Assembly: GCA_958295725.1 (NCBI GenBank)
Contig: OY282368.1
Location: 124,001-188,000 of the forward strand
From: an uncultured Alphaproteobacteria bacterium
GTDB lineage: Bacteria; Pseudomonadota; Alphaproteobacteria; UBA2966
Reading direction: 5' to 3'
Length of the DNA stretch: 64,000 nucleotides
The position numbers and the translations under genes are program-made. The first letter of the stretch is position 1. Each line of letters starts with the position of its first letter. Under the pieces are notes generated by a model. It made no database searches. It was given only the letters and a program-made list of their open reading frames with translations, and was not told the origin of the DNA. Positions 17,218 to 26,423 of the stretch are shown piece after piece.

Positions 17218-17235
17218 GCGGCGGTTTTCCGCCGC
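17218..17235. terminator. GC-rich hairpin between convergent genes
   Basis: GCGGCGG-TTTT-CCGCCGC is a perfect 7-bp stem with a four-base loop, placed 64 bp after the aconitase X operon and facing the end of hyuB. There is no T-run on the + strand side, so it is a possible bidirectional or Rho-assisted terminator only. Confidence 0.4.
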
Positions 17236-17385
17236 GGGTTGCGCCTCCTGGGTGGTATCCGCCCAAGCGCGGAGGACCTCTCGGCCGGCACGGGGCCGTT
17301 GTAGCCCACTAATTGGGCCTCGTCGCCACCGGGTCGTGGATGGAGCCCCGGGACCAATGGCATGGTCGGGGTTCATGGCCGGAGT

Positions 17386-18978
17386 TTACGTCGCCGACCG
17401 TTCGTCCGGAGCGCCATACCCCCCGCCGCCACCCGTCTCGGCGATGAGGACATCGCCGCGACCGAGCGTGAGACCGTCTTTCGAGCCGACGGCGATCTCC
17501 TCGCCATTCCGCCTCGACAGGCATGTCCGGGCGGTCGCGCCCGGCTTCCCGCCACGGGCGCCGTCCGACGGCAGGCGGTACCGGTCCGAGTAATGGGCCA
17601 GCGTCACGTTGTCGGCCAGGATCTCGTAGCGTCGGCGGAGCCCGTCCCCGCCCCGCGAGCGGCCTGCGCCTCCCGAGCCGGAACGAATGGCGTATTCGGT
17701 CACCCGGAAGAAGTCGTACTTCCGGTCGAGGGCCTCGATGGGGATGTTGCTGCAATTCGAGAGCGGGCCATCGACCCCGTCGCAGCCACGCGACCGGGGT
17801 CCCGCTCCGTAGCCGCCGCCGAAGACCTCGATGTAGATGCTGTAGCCGTCGTCCGCGAAGCGACTCAGGCAGAGGGAATAGGGCGTACCAAACCCGGTCG
17901 CGATGACCCGGTCGGGGATAGCTTTCGCGAGGGCCTTGATCACCGCGTCGAACGTTCGCGAGGCGGTGACCGACCGGCCGCGGACCGGAACCGGAGGTGT
18001 CGGGTTGAGGATCGAGCCGCGCGGCGCGAAGACCTCGATGGGCCGGGTCAGGCCGTCGTTGAACGGAACGTCGGGGGAGCTCGTCGCCGTCTTGATTGCC
18101 GTGTACACCGCGGCGAGCGTGGACGCATACGGACAGTTCAGGTGGAGCGAAATCTGCGGCGCGCTGCCCGTGAGGTCGACGGAGATCCCGTCCCCCGATA
18201 CCACGACCGCCGCCTTGATGGGCAAGGGGTCGTCGCGGACGCCGTCGTCGTCGACGGCGTCCTCGCCGACGTAGATTCCATCGGGCACGTCGGCGAGGGC
18301 CGCGCGCATCCTGCTCTCCGAGTAGTCGAGATGCGCGTCCATGACGGACATCACGGTGTCCCGGCCATAGCGCGCGCAAAGCCGACGCACACGTTCGGCG
18401 CCGAGGGCGTTGGCGGCAAACTGCGCGTTGAAGTCCCCGATAGTCAGATCCGGGACGCGGGTGTTGGCCGTGATCAGCCGCTCGAAAGACCCTCCGTTCC
18501 AATCGTGCGCCATGTTGTAGCGCGACGGCGGGACGACGAGCCCCTCCTGGTGCACGTCCGTGGCGTTCGGGTTCATGCCCGGCGCGCCGCCGCCGAGGTC
18601 GAGGTGGTGGGCGACACTGCCGCTGAACCCGATCAGGGATCCCTCGACGAAGATCGGGGAGAATATGTACACGTCGGGCAGGTGCTGCCCTCCCTCGAAG
18701 GGGCTGTTGTTGATGTAGAAATCCCCCTCCTCCAGTTCGTCGGGCGACACGACGGCGGCGCAGGCTTTGAAGGTCTCGCCGATGGGACCGAGCTGCAACG
18801 GGACGAGTTCCGCCTGGGCGACGACCCTTCCGTCGCGGTCGAGAACGGCCGCCGATCCGTCCCTGGCCTCGCGCAGGATCGTGGAATAGGCCGAACGGAT
18901 GAGCTTCGCGCCCATCTCCCGGGCCGCCGCGATCAGTCCCTGACCGATGACGACCTGATCGACCGGATCGACCTTCAC
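17386..18978 (-). CDS. Hydantoinase B/oxoprolinase family protein (HyuB), without HyuA
   Basis: A 530-residue HyuB-type chain. HyuB usually pairs with HyuA to make an ATP-dependent amidohydrolase or carboxylase acting on hydantoins, 5-oxoproline or related compounds. Typical segments are GAKLIRSAYSTILREARDGS near residue 22, INNSPFEGGQHLPDVY near 88, SVAHHLDLGGGAPGMN near 118 and SNCSNIPIEALDRKYDFF near 390. The GTG at 18978 gives the family's usual N terminus; the longer open frame runs antisense into argE. No hyuA is next to it, so it must work with a distant partner or a divergent one. The neighbouring deacylase fits a role in amide breakdown. Confidence 0.85.
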   Translation of the reverse strand: MKVDPVDQVVIGQGLIAAAREMGAKLIRSAYSTILREARDGSAAVLDRDGRVVAQAELVPLQLGPIGETFKACAAVVSPDELEEGDFYINNSPFEGGQHLPDVYIFSPIFVEGSLIGFSGSVAHHLDLGGGAPGMNPNATDVHQEGLVVPPSRYNMAHDWNGGSFERLITANTRVPDLTIGDFNAQFAANALGAERVRRLCARYGRDTVMSVMDAHLDYSESRMRAALADVPDGIYVGEDAVDDDGVRDDPLPIKAAVVVSGDGISVDLTGSAPQISLHLNCPYASTLAAVYTAIKTATSSPDVPFNDGLTRPIEVFAPRGSILNPTPPVPVRGRSVTASRTFDAVIKALAKAIPDRVIATGFGTPYSLCLSRFADDGYSIYIEVFGGGYGAGPRSRGCDGVDGPLSNCSNIPIEALDRKYDFFRVTEYAIRSGSGGAGRSRGGDGLRRRYEILADNVTLAHYSDRYRLPSDGARGGKPGATARTCLSRRNGEEIAVGSKDGLTLGRGDVLIAETGGGGGYGAPDERSAT

Positions 18979-19054
18979 GCGCCCATCCCCGCGCGCTTCG
19001 GGCGATCGACGTCGGCCACGAGTGGAACGGGGAGACAGGACGGGAGCGCGCGGA

Positions 19055-20233
19055 TCAGGTTCCGCTCCGGTCCGCGCACACCGCATCGGCCAGCCGGCGC
19101 ATGAACGCCTCGCAGCTGGCCACCTGCTCGATGGCGATGAATTCGTTCGGCTTGTGGGCCTGGTCGATACTGCCGGGCCCGCAGACCACGGTCGGAATGC
19201 GTCCGCGCTTCGAGATGACGCTCGCTTCCGTGCCGAACGCGACCTTGCCGTGGTCGTTCCGCCTCGAGAGGCGCTTGGCCAGGGCGACGACTTCCTCGTC
19301 AGGATCCGTGTCGAGGGCCGGGAACTCCGACATGACCTCGAACGCGATTCCCGTGTCCGCGTGGACCGCGCGCATACGCGGTTCGAGCTCGTCACGAGCG
19401 TATCCGGTGACCCGGTCGTAGAGCCCTTCGGGATGGTCCTTGGGAAGGTGTCGGAATTCGAACTCGAAGGCGCAGTCCCTGGAGACGATGTTCAGCGCCG
19501 TACCGCCCTGGATCAGGCCGACGCTGAAGGTCGTGAAGGGGATGTCGTAGGCTTCGTCGTGCTCGCCATCGGCGAATTCCCGCGACAGGTCCTTGATGTA
19601 GGCGATTAGTTCGGCCGCGTATTCGATGGCGTTGACGCCGGTCGGCGCGAGCGACGAATGGCATTCGAATCCTCTCACGCGGCAGCGGACGCTCTTCTTT
19701 CCCTTGTGTGCGACGACGACCTTCATCTCGGACGGCTCGCCGACGATACACATGGCGGGGCGGACGGGAAAATCCTCTATGCCGTCGAGGATGGCGTTGA
19801 TGCCGACGCGGTTGATCTCCTCCTCGAACGTGAATCCATAGTGGATCGGGGTCTCCAGGCCCCGTTCGAGGAACAACGGCGCGGACGCGAGAGCGACGGC
19901 GCAGAAGCTCTTCATGTCGGTGGTGCCGCGCCCGAACAGATTGCCGTCCTTCTCGACCAATTTCCACGGGTCCGTATGCCACTCCTGACCGTCGACCGGC
20001 ACGACGTCCGTGTGGCCGGCCAGCATGATCCCCGGTCTGTCCGCGGGACCGAGGGTCGCGTAGATGCTGGCCTTGGTCTTCTCCGCGTTCCTGAAGACGC
20101 AGCTCTCCACACCGAGGCCGGCCAGATAGTCCCGGATGAACTCGATCAGTTCGAGGTTCGAATCCCGGCTTACCGTGGGCGATTCGACGAACTTGCGGAT
20201 CATCTCCAAGCTGGAGAGATCGGAAGATGTCAT
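19055..20233 (-). CDS. Acetylornithine deacetylase (ArgE-type M20 peptidase)
   Basis: A 392-residue zinc aminoacylase. The metal and catalytic sites are present: AGHTDVVPVDGQEW near residue 70, GRGTTDMKSF near 97 and TFEEEINRVG near 134 with the general-base Glu; the dimerisation domain opens with AHKGKKSVRCRVRGFECHSS. It removes N-acyl groups from amino acids: acetylornithine in arginine synthesis, or another acyl-amino acid in catabolism. Its position 76 bp upstream of the orphan hyuB in the same direction favours a catabolic amide role. The ATG at 20233 is the only reasonable start. Confidence 0.85.
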   Translation of the reverse strand: MTSSDLSSLEMIRKFVESPTVSRDSNLELIEFIRDYLAGLGVESCVFRNAEKTKASIYATLGPADRPGIMLAGHTDVVPVDGQEWHTDPWKLVEKDGNLFGRGTTDMKSFCAVALASAPLFLERGLETPIHYGFTFEEEINRVGINAILDGIEDFPVRPAMCIVGEPSEMKVVVAHKGKKSVRCRVRGFECHSSLAPTGVNAIEYAAELIAYIKDLSREFADGEHDEAYDIPFTTFSVGLIQGGTALNIVSRDCAFEFEFRHLPKDHPEGLYDRVTGYARDELEPRMRAVHADTGIAFEVMSEFPALDTDPDEEVVALAKRLSRRNDHGKVAFGTEASVISKRGRIPTVVCGPGSIDQAHKPNEFIAIEQVASCEAFMRRLADAVCADRSGT

Positions 20234-20378
20234 GCTGGCCTGTCCCTGTCTCGGGCGTTCCCATAGAGTCGCTCGACCGAATTCTCAGCGTAGCGGCCGG
20301 GGCGGGGGTCAACAAGCCGTATCCCGGACGCGATGCCGCTTCACGGGAGGGTCCGGCCTACGGGCTGGTGGAACACGC

Positions 20379-21689
20379 ATGACGGCGCGAGCGGACGTAC
20401 CGAAGAACGCGCCCCCCAACGTGTGGTCGATGGCGGACGCGGCCAGGGCGATCGCCGTCGGCGACCTCACCTCGGAGGCGCTGGTGGCCGCCTGCCTCAC
20501 GCGCATCGGCGAGCGGGACGGCGAGGTTGGCGCGTGGACCTGGGTCGATCCCGAACGCGCCCTGGCCGAGGCTCGGCGACGGGACGCGGAGACGCCGAGG
20601 AGCCCGCTGCACGGCGTCCCCTTCGGCGTCAAGGACATCATCGACACGGCCGACATGCCGACGGAGTACGGCACGCCGATCTACGAGGGGACGCGACCCG
20701 TCTGGGACGCGGCCTGCGTCGCGCTGCTTCGGGAGGCGGGGTGCGTGGCGCTGGGCAAGACCGTGACCACGGAATTCGCCACCCGTCATCCGGGCAAGAC
20801 GCGCAACCCTCTCGACCTGACCCGGACGCCTGGCGGATCGTCGAGCGGTTCCGCCGCGGCCGTCGCGGATTTCATGGCGCCGGTGGCCTACGGCACGCAG
20901 ACCACCGGTTCGGTGATCCGCCCCGGCGCGTATTGCGGCGTGGTCGCGGTCAAGCCGACCTTCGGCATGATCAACCGCTCCGGCGTCAAGCCGCTCTCGG
21001 ACGCGCTGGACACGGTCGGCTACTACACGCGCACGGTGGAAGACGCGGCACTGTTCCTGGAGATCGCCGCCGGTTACCCGGCCACGGACCTCGGCGGCGT
21101 CGCCGACATGAAGCCTCGGGTCGCGATCTGCCGCACCACGGCGTGGGACAGGGCGCGGCCCGAGACCGTCGAGTTGTTCGACGGCTTGGAGAGGCGGCTC
21201 GGGGCCGCCGGCGCCAAGGCGCGGGCGCTCGAGCTCCCACGCGACTTCGACGATATCGCGGAGGCCCAGGCCGTACTCAACGACTACGAGTCCCTAAAAG
21301 CCCTCACCTACGAACGTGTCAATTTTCCCGGGATGCTGAGCGAGGAGCTGACCGCGAAGATCGATCGCTCCTTCGGTCGTTCATACGACGGATACCGCTG
21401 GGCGCTCGGCGTGGCGGAGCGTTGCAAGGCGCTGCTGCCGGGGCTGGTCGGCGAGGACGAGACGATCCTGGCGCCCGCGGCCATGGGCGTGGCGGAAGTC
21501 GGCCAAGGGTACACGGGGGATCCTATCTTCAGCCAGGTGTGGAATGCCCTCCACGTTCCGAGCGTCTGCGTGCCGGCCGGCACGGGACCGGCGGACATGC
21601 CGCTCGGCGTGCAGATCATCGCCCGCCGCGGGGAGGACGGTCGCGCCTTCGTTCACGCGGAGTGGGTGAGAAGGGTGCTGGTGGGCTGA
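20379..21689 (+). CDS. Amidase signature family protein
   Basis: A 436-residue amidase-signature hydrolase cleaving a C-N amide bond. The Ser-cisSer-Lys triad is visible: K85 in PFGVKDIIDT, the cis-Ser in PGGSSSGSAAAVA near 154, and the nucleophile Ser near 178 in TQTTGSVIRPGA. The length is shorter than GatA, and no gatB or gatC is near, so this is a catabolic amidase. The ATG at 20379 is chosen for the family N terminus (WSMADAARAI); the open frame upstream overlaps the start of argE on the other strand. It diverges from argE and converges on the dioxygenase gene. Confidence 0.87.
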   Translation: MTARADVPKNAPPNVWSMADAARAIAVGDLTSEALVAACLTRIGERDGEVGAWTWVDPERALAEARRRDAETPRSPLHGVPFGVKDIIDTADMPTEYGTPIYEGTRPVWDAACVALLREAGCVALGKTVTTEFATRHPGKTRNPLDLTRTPGGSSSGSAAAVADFMAPVAYGTQTTGSVIRPGAYCGVVAVKPTFGMINRSGVKPLSDALDTVGYYTRTVEDAALFLEIAAGYPATDLGGVADMKPRVAICRTTAWDRARPETVELFDGLERRLGAAGAKARALELPRDFDDIAEAQAVLNDYESLKALTYERVNFPGMLSEELTAKIDRSFGRSYDGYRWALGVAERCKALLPGLVGEDETILAPAAMGVAEVGQGYTGDPIFSQVWNALHVPSVCVPAGTGPADMPLGVQIIARRGEDGRAFVHAEWVRRVLVG

Positions 21690-21695
21690 GTCGTC

Positions 21696-22757
21696 CTACT
21701 CCGCGGCTATCGGTTCCCGTTCCGCGGACTTGGGAATCCAACCCCGCGCGGTGCCGGGCGCCACGCTGCGATACCGGGCCTTGAAGGTCGGCGGCAGCTC
21801 CCGGCTGTTGGGCGGGCAGATCCAGATACGCAGGATGTGCCGCTTGCGGTCCGGCTCGTCCCAGTCCTCGTAAGTGGAGCGCGAGTGGAGCGCCGAATAG
21901 TTGTTGGCGAACTGGATGTCGCCGGGCCGCATGAGGAAACTGTGCGACACGCCGGGACGGTGGGCCACATCCAGGAGCAGGTCGAGTGCCTCGTCCTGTT
22001 CCTTCGTCAACCCCTCCACGCCCGGATGCCGTTCGGCCGTCTCGTAGTAGGCCTTGGGCAGGAGGCGGGTCGTGAGCCGCCCCTTGAAATACGTGAACAC
22101 CGGCAGTCGGTAGTAGAGCTCGCTTTCCTCCTCGGGCCAACCGGGTTCGTTGCGCCGGTCGATGGTGAACGGTTCGTACAGCACCCGCAGGAGGTCGGGC
22201 CGTTCCGCCATGATGATGTCGTGGATGGCGGCCGTGCTCACCACGGTCGACATGCCTTCCGACTTCGCCTGACGCAAGCACATCAGGGCAATCCAGTCGG
22301 ACAGGTCGTTGTGGACGTCCTGGCTGAGCGTCGTTTCGTAGAACCGGACGCTGGGGTTCCTCGCATCGAGGCCGAAGTCGCGCACGTGGCCGATCAGGTC
22401 GCCGTAACGGTTCTGCGAGACGATGTGGCCGAGATGGCTGGCGATCCCCCAGAAGACGATCGCCGCGTCGTCCTTGCTGTAGCGCTCCATCGGCAGCCCG
22501 CGCACGAGGGCGAAGCCGAGCCCCTCCTCCATCTCTTTCTGGAGGCGGCGCGCGAAAGCCGCGAACGCGGGAAGCGGAAAATCCTCCTTGCCGAATTCCG
22601 TGGGCCGGAGGCCGCGGTCCTTTGCCCGGGCCAGCGCGGCGCCGACGTTGGAGATCACCTCCGGCGGCATGGTCTCGATCCAGTCCTCGTTGTCGGCGAA
22701 CCGCTCGCCGATCCAGTTCTCGGGGCAGTTCAAGGGCTCTGTCGGCATGTCGGGCAT
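21696..22757 (-). CDS. TauD/TfdA-family Fe(II)/2-oxoglutarate dioxygenase, copy 1
   Basis: A 353-residue oxygenase using Fe(II) and 2-oxoglutarate to hydroxylate a small organic acid or amine. The iron-site H-x-D is in SQDVHNDLSDW near residue 150, and the distal His and the 2-oxoglutarate Arg lie in NNYSALHSRSTYEDWDEPDRKRHILRIW near 300-327. It is longer than classical TauD and close to the dioxygenase group often found with catabolic regulons. It is very different in sequence from the other two TauD-type proteins here. It converges with the amidase gene, only 6 bp between their stop codons. Confidence 0.87.
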   Translation of the reverse strand: MPDMPTEPLNCPENWIGERFADNEDWIETMPPEVISNVGAALARAKDRGLRPTEFGKEDFPLPAFAAFARRLQKEMEEGLGFALVRGLPMERYSKDDAAIVFWGIASHLGHIVSQNRYGDLIGHVRDFGLDARNPSVRFYETTLSQDVHNDLSDWIALMCLRQAKSEGMSTVVSTAAIHDIIMAERPDLLRVLYEPFTIDRRNEPGWPEEESELYYRLPVFTYFKGRLTTRLLPKAYYETAERHPGVEGLTKEQDEALDLLLDVAHRPGVSHSFLMRPGDIQFANNYSALHSRSTYEDWDEPDRKRHILRIWICPPNSRELPPTFKARYRSVAPGTARGWIPKSAEREPIAAE

Positions 22758-23042
22758 GATCTCGTTCCCCTTCGGATTGGCCTCGCTCGCGACGATATTA
22801 TAGACACGGGCGCACCGGTTGCCGAACGCGAGCTAACGACCGCCGCGCCCGCTTTATCCAATCTGGTATTCTTTATTGCCTGCCCAAGGAACCGCTGGGA
22901 CGGAGTTGGACCGCTTGAGCATTAGGCGCGACAAGCTGGTTGTTCGACACCAACAGCGTCGGAGACCCTCACCCCTCTTTCAAGGGCCGCGTCTCACATC
23001 TGCCTGAACGAGGTCAGCGATCCCGGCGCGGTCGACGAGAGG

Positions 23043-23819
23043 CTAACGGGGAAAGGCGTTGTAGGAGTTCGCGACGAGGACGCCGCAATCGACCGGCAGA
23101 TTGACGCCGGTGATCGCCCTGGCCCTGTCCGAGCACAGGAACCAGAACGCCTCGGCCACGTCCCGCATCTCGGTCATGGTCCCGAGGGCGGCGCTCCGTT
23201 CCATCCGGTCCTTGTCGCGGACGCCCGCGTCGAAGCGACCCTGCATCATGGGTGTGTGCACATAGCCCGGCGAGACGGCGTTCACTCGCACGTTGTGCGG
23301 CCCGCACTCGGCCGCGAGTATCTCCGTCAGAGAGATCACCGCAGTCTTGGCCGGAGAGTATGCGGTCACCATGTAGGGCGCGATACCGAACATGGACGCG
23401 ACGTTGCCGATGACGCCGCGTTGCCGCTCCTTCATGCGGGGCGCGATGGCCCGGCAACAGAGGTAGACCCCGCGGTAGTCGACGTCCCAGAGACGGTCGT
23501 GCTCCTTGATCGGCAGGTCTTCGATGGCGAGGCCGTCCTGCATCACGCCGGCGTTGTTGATGAACACGTCGATGGGGCCGTGGTCCCGCTCTATCGCCTC
23601 GACGAAGCCGGTGACCGAATCCTCGTCGGTCACGTCGAGCGGGCGGTAGACCGCGCTGCCGCCGTCCGCCTCGATCGCGGCGACGGTCTCGGCGCCGACG
23701 TCATCCAGCATGTCGCCGATGACGACCTCGTCGCCGCCCCTGGCGAACCGCCGGGCCGTCGTCTCGCCGATCCCGCGCGCCGCGCCGGTGATCGCCGTGA
23801 GGCGTCGTTCGCCGCTCAT
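23043..23819 (-). CDS. SDR family oxidoreductase
   Basis: A complete 258-residue short-chain dehydrogenase. TGAARGIGETTARRFA near residue 10 is the cofactor loop, FINNAGVMQ near 89 the structural motif, and YSPAKTAVISLTEILA near 155 carries the catalytic Tyr and Lys. Its ATG overlaps the stop of the upstream dioxygenase gene (ATGA at 23816-23819), so the two are translationally coupled. The likely job is to oxidise or reduce the product of that dioxygenase. The exact substrate cannot be read. The C terminus is of normal length. Confidence 0.87.
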   Translation of the reverse strand: MSGERRLTAITGAARGIGETTARRFARGGDEVVIGDMLDDVGAETVAAIEADGGSAVYRPLDVTDEDSVTGFVEAIERDHGPIDVFINNAGVMQDGLAIEDLPIKEHDRLWDVDYRGVYLCCRAIAPRMKERQRGVIGNVASMFGIAPYMVTAYSPAKTAVISLTEILAAECGPHNVRVNAVSPGYVHTPMMQGRFDAGVRDKDRMERSAALGTMTEMRDVAEAFWFLCSDRARAITGVNLPVDCGVLVANSYNAFPR

Positions 23820-24706
23820 GCCGCCTTGGCCTCCTCCTCGGGCAGGGGTGCCAGACAGGGACGATCGCCCTTCAGCGTGGTCCGGTGCATGCGGCGGCGG
23901 TGCCTCTCCTCGTCGAAGGGCAGAACGCGGTGCATGGCGGAGCGGTTGTCCCAGAAGATCACGTCACCGGGTCGCCATTCGTGGGTGTGGACGAACCGCG
24001 GCTCCGTCGCGAAGGAGACGATCTCTTCGATGATCTCCTGGCTCTCCTCGATCTCCATGCCCTCGAAGTGGGAGACCACCTGATGGGCGAGGTAGAGCGC
24101 CCGGCGGCCGCTGACGGGATGCGTGCGCAGCGCCGGGTGCGTCATCGGCGGCACTCGGCGCCTCTGCGCCTCGGTCAACGGCTCGCGGTGGGGCGTGTAG
24201 TTGGTCCAGTAGTAATTATAGTCGTGGACTGCCCGCACGCTGGCGAGGAACTCCTTCCTGTCGTCAGGCAGCGCCTCGTAGGCCGCGTACATACTGGCGA
24301 ACTGGGTCTGTCCTCCTTCGGGCGGGCATTCCAGGCAATGGAACAGGGAGCCGAGCGAGGGACGCTCGCGATACGAATAATCGGAGTGCCAGTGCCTGGC
24401 CCCGCCGCGCGCGCCGATCTCGCGCCCGTTCTCCACGATGTTCGAAACGATGAAGATCTCCGGGTGTTCCGGCATGTTGTACTGGTCGGCGACATGCGGC
24501 TCGAGCTCCCCGAAATATCGGCTGAACGCGATGTGCTGTTCCGGTGTCGGCCACTGGTCGCGGAACAGGAGGATCGAGTGATGGCTCAACGCTTCGTTTA
24601 GGCGGTCGACGGTATCGGGCGGCGCGGGCAGCGACATGTCGATACCATGGACTTCCGCGCCGATGGCCGGCGATAGTGGGGTGAGGGTCGGCGAATCGTT
24701 GGTCAT
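23816..24706 (-). CDS. TauD/TfdA-family Fe(II)/2-oxoglutarate dioxygenase, copy 2
   Basis: A 296-residue oxygenase of the classical TauD/TfdA length. The H-x-D iron motif is in ARHWHSDYSYRERP near residue 101, the distal His lies in NRSAMHRVLPFDEERHRR near 260, and the terminal Arg of HRRRMHRTTLKG binds 2-oxoglutarate. Substrates of this family include taurine, 2,4-D and other sulfonates, ethers or carnitine-like amines; the choice is open. It is coupled to the SDR by a 4-bp overlap. A 50-codon frame with a strong ribosome site ends on its start codon (see 24703-24855). Confidence 0.88.
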   Translation of the reverse strand: MTNDSPTLTPLSPAIGAEVHGIDMSLPAPPDTVDRLNEALSHHSILLFRDQWPTPEQHIAFSRYFGELEPHVADQYNMPEHPEIFIVSNIVENGREIGARGGARHWHSDYSYRERPSLGSLFHCLECPPEGGQTQFASMYAAYEALPDDRKEFLASVRAVHDYNYYWTNYTPHREPLTEAQRRRVPPMTHPALRTHPVSGRRALYLAHQVVSHFEGMEIEESQEIIEEIVSFATEPRFVHTHEWRPGDVIFWDNRSAMHRVLPFDEERHRRRMHRTTLKGDRPCLAPLPEEEAKAA

Positions 24707-24855
24707 GGGTCGACGCGCCCCGGCGGTTCATGGGACTTTCTCCCGCAGTAGGCCGGCGACTGCGACCTGTCAAGTCGCGGAGGACCCTCGGTCGCGACGG
24801 GCCGGCCCACGAAGCGTTCCACGTTGGCGACCGGGACGACCCGGGCTTCGGACAT
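24703..24855 (-). CDS. Possible 50-residue leader or remnant upstream of dioxygenase copy 2
   Basis: A frame of 50 codons opens at the ATG at 24855, 4 bases after a strong GGAGG, and ends at a TGA overlapping the ATG of the dioxygenase gene. The first ~22 residues (MSEARVVPVANVERFVGRPV) look like a real protein start, while the rest is rich in Pro, Arg and Ser and does not. It may be the 5' remnant of a deleted gene now acting to couple translation, or a leader. No family is recognised. Confidence 0.3.
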   Translation of the reverse strand: MSEARVVPVANVERFVGRPVATEGPPRLDRSQSPAYCGRKSHEPPGRVDP

Positions 24856-24878
24856 GCGGTCCTCCGGTCTTCTGGACA

Positions 24879-25559
24879 CTAGAGAAGGCCCCGCTCGCGT
24901 AAGCTGACATGTCCTCTCTTGGCGACGATGACGTGGTCGTGGACGGCAATGCCGAGCTTGTCCGCCGCCTCCGAAACCTGCCGCGTGACTTCGACGTCGG
25001 CTCTGGACGGCGTGGGATCGCCGCTCGGGTGGTTGTGAACCAGAATCACCGCCGAGGCCGCGACCTCGAGTGCCCGCTTCACGACCTCCCGCGCGTAGAC
25101 GGGTGTATGGTCGACCGTGCCGCGTCCCAGGACTTCGTCCGCGATCAACCCGTTCTTGCGGTCGAGATAGAGAACCCGGAACTGTTCCGTCGTCTCGAAC
25201 GCCATGGCCGTCCGGCAGTAATCGATGAGCGTGTCCCAGGAACCGATGGTCGCGCGGTCGCCGACCGGACCCCGCGTCAGGCGTTGGGCCGAGGCCTGGA
25301 TCGTTTTCAGGGCGACCGCCGCCTCCTTGCCTATTCCCTCGACTTCCAGAAGGCGTGTCGGCTCCGCGGAAAGCGCCTCGGAGAAGCTGCCGAAGGTGTC
25401 GATCAACCGTTTCGCGATGGGCTTCACGTCCCGGCGCGGAATGGCGAGGAACAGTGCGAGCTCCAGCAACTCGTAGTCCGCGAGGGCGTCCGCGCCCGCG
25501 TCCATGAAGCGTTTGCGCAGGCGCTTGCGGTGCTCGCGAAAGTGAGGCTTATCCGTCAC
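24879..25559 (-). CDS. radC: RadC-family JAB/MPN-domain protein
   Basis: A 226-residue RadC protein, complete. A helix-hairpin-helix-like N-terminal region ([16 protein letters not shown] near residue 70) precedes the JAMM-type metal motif H175-N-H177-P-S-G ending with D188. Despite its name the family has no proven role in recombination. It overlaps the map gene by 11 bp, forming a map-radC unit that also follows sfsA in the same direction. Stop at 24879; length matches other alphaproteobacterial RadC. Confidence 0.92.
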   Translation of the reverse strand: MTDKPHFREHRKRLRKRFMDAGADALADYELLELALFLAIPRRDVKPIAKRLIDTFGSFSEALSAEPTRLLEVEGIGKEAAVALKTIQASAQRLTRGPVGDRATIGSWDTLIDYCRTAMAFETTEQFRVLYLDRKNGLIADEVLGRGTVDHTPVYAREVVKRALEVAASAVILVHNHPSGDPTPSRADVEVTRQVSEAADKLGIAVHDHVIVAKRGHVSLRERGLL

Positions 25560-26403
25560 CGGCCGGGTCGTAGGGCGGGCGGTCGAAGCCCTTGGGCGAT
25601 CGCGTGAAGATCTCGCACCCGGTCTCCGTCACGCCGATGGTGTGCTCGAACTGGGCCGACAGCGAGCGGTCCTTGGTCACCGCCGTCCAGCCGTCGGCGA
25701 GCAGCTTCACCCGCCATGTGCCGAGGTTGATCATCGGCTCGACGGTGAAGAACATGCCGGCCTCCAGCTCGACGCCCGTGCGAGGTTCGCCGAAATGCAG
25801 GATGTTCGGCGAATCGTGAAAGACTTGGCCGATGCCATGGCCGCAGAAATCCCGCACCACCGAGCACTGGCGCGATTCCGTATGGGTCTGGATGGCGTGG
25901 CCGATGTCCCCCGTGGTCGCGCCGGGACGGACGGCCTCGATGCCGAGCATCATGGCTTCGTAGGTGACGTCGCACAGGCGCCGGGCCTTTCGGCCGACCT
26001 TGCCGACCGTGAACATGCGGCTCGAGTCGCCGTGCCAGCCGTCGACGATCACGGTCACGTCGAGGTTCATGATATCGCCGTCCCTGAGCGGCCGCTCGCC
26101 CGGGATGCCGTGGCAGACGACATGGTTGAGCGACGTGCAGATCGATTTGGGGAACCCGCGGTAGTGGAGCGGGGCCGATATGGCGCCGCGGTCGAGCACG
26201 AACTGGCCGCACAACCGGTCGAGTTCGCCGGTGGTGACTCCGGGAACCACGAACGGGGTGATGTAGTCGAGGGTCTCGGCCGCCAGACGGCCGGCCTTGC
26301 GCATGCCCTCGAAGGCTTCGGGTCCGTGGCGTTTCGCCCCGGTCGTCCGGCGCACGGGCACCGGCGCGGAGGCGCCTCGTGTCTGGGTGATGGTGCCGGC
26401 CAT
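25549..26403 (-). CDS. map: Methionine aminopeptidase, type I
   Basis: This 284-residue enzyme removes the N-terminal Met from new proteins, working after deformylase. The metal-binding set is visible: the first Asp in [19 protein letters not shown] near residue 118, the His of [13 protein letters not shown] near 191, the Glu in [11 protein letters not shown] near 221 and the Glu in [12 protein letters not shown] near 252. The sequence [15 protein letters not shown] is the type I signature. A 30-residue N-terminal extension ([15 protein letters not shown]) is longer than in Escherichia coli and probably disordered. It sits 20 bp downstream of sfsA and overlaps radC. Confidence 0.95.
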   Translation of the reverse strand: MAGTITQTRGASAPVPVRRTTGAKRHGPEAFEGMRKAGRLAAETLDYITPFVVPGVTTGELDRLCGQFVLDRGAISAPLHYRGFPKSICTSLNHVVCHGIPGERPLRDGDIMNLDVTVIVDGWHGDSSRMFTVGKVGRKARRLCDVTYEAMMLGIEAVRPGATTGDIGHAIQTHTESRQCSVVRDFCGHGIGQVFHDSPNILHFGEPRTGVELEAGMFFTVEPMINLGTWRVKLLADGWTAVTKDRSLSAQFEHTIGVTETGCEIFTRSPKGFDRPPYDPAGDG

Positions 26404-26423
26404 GAACTCCGCGCGTCCCCAAG

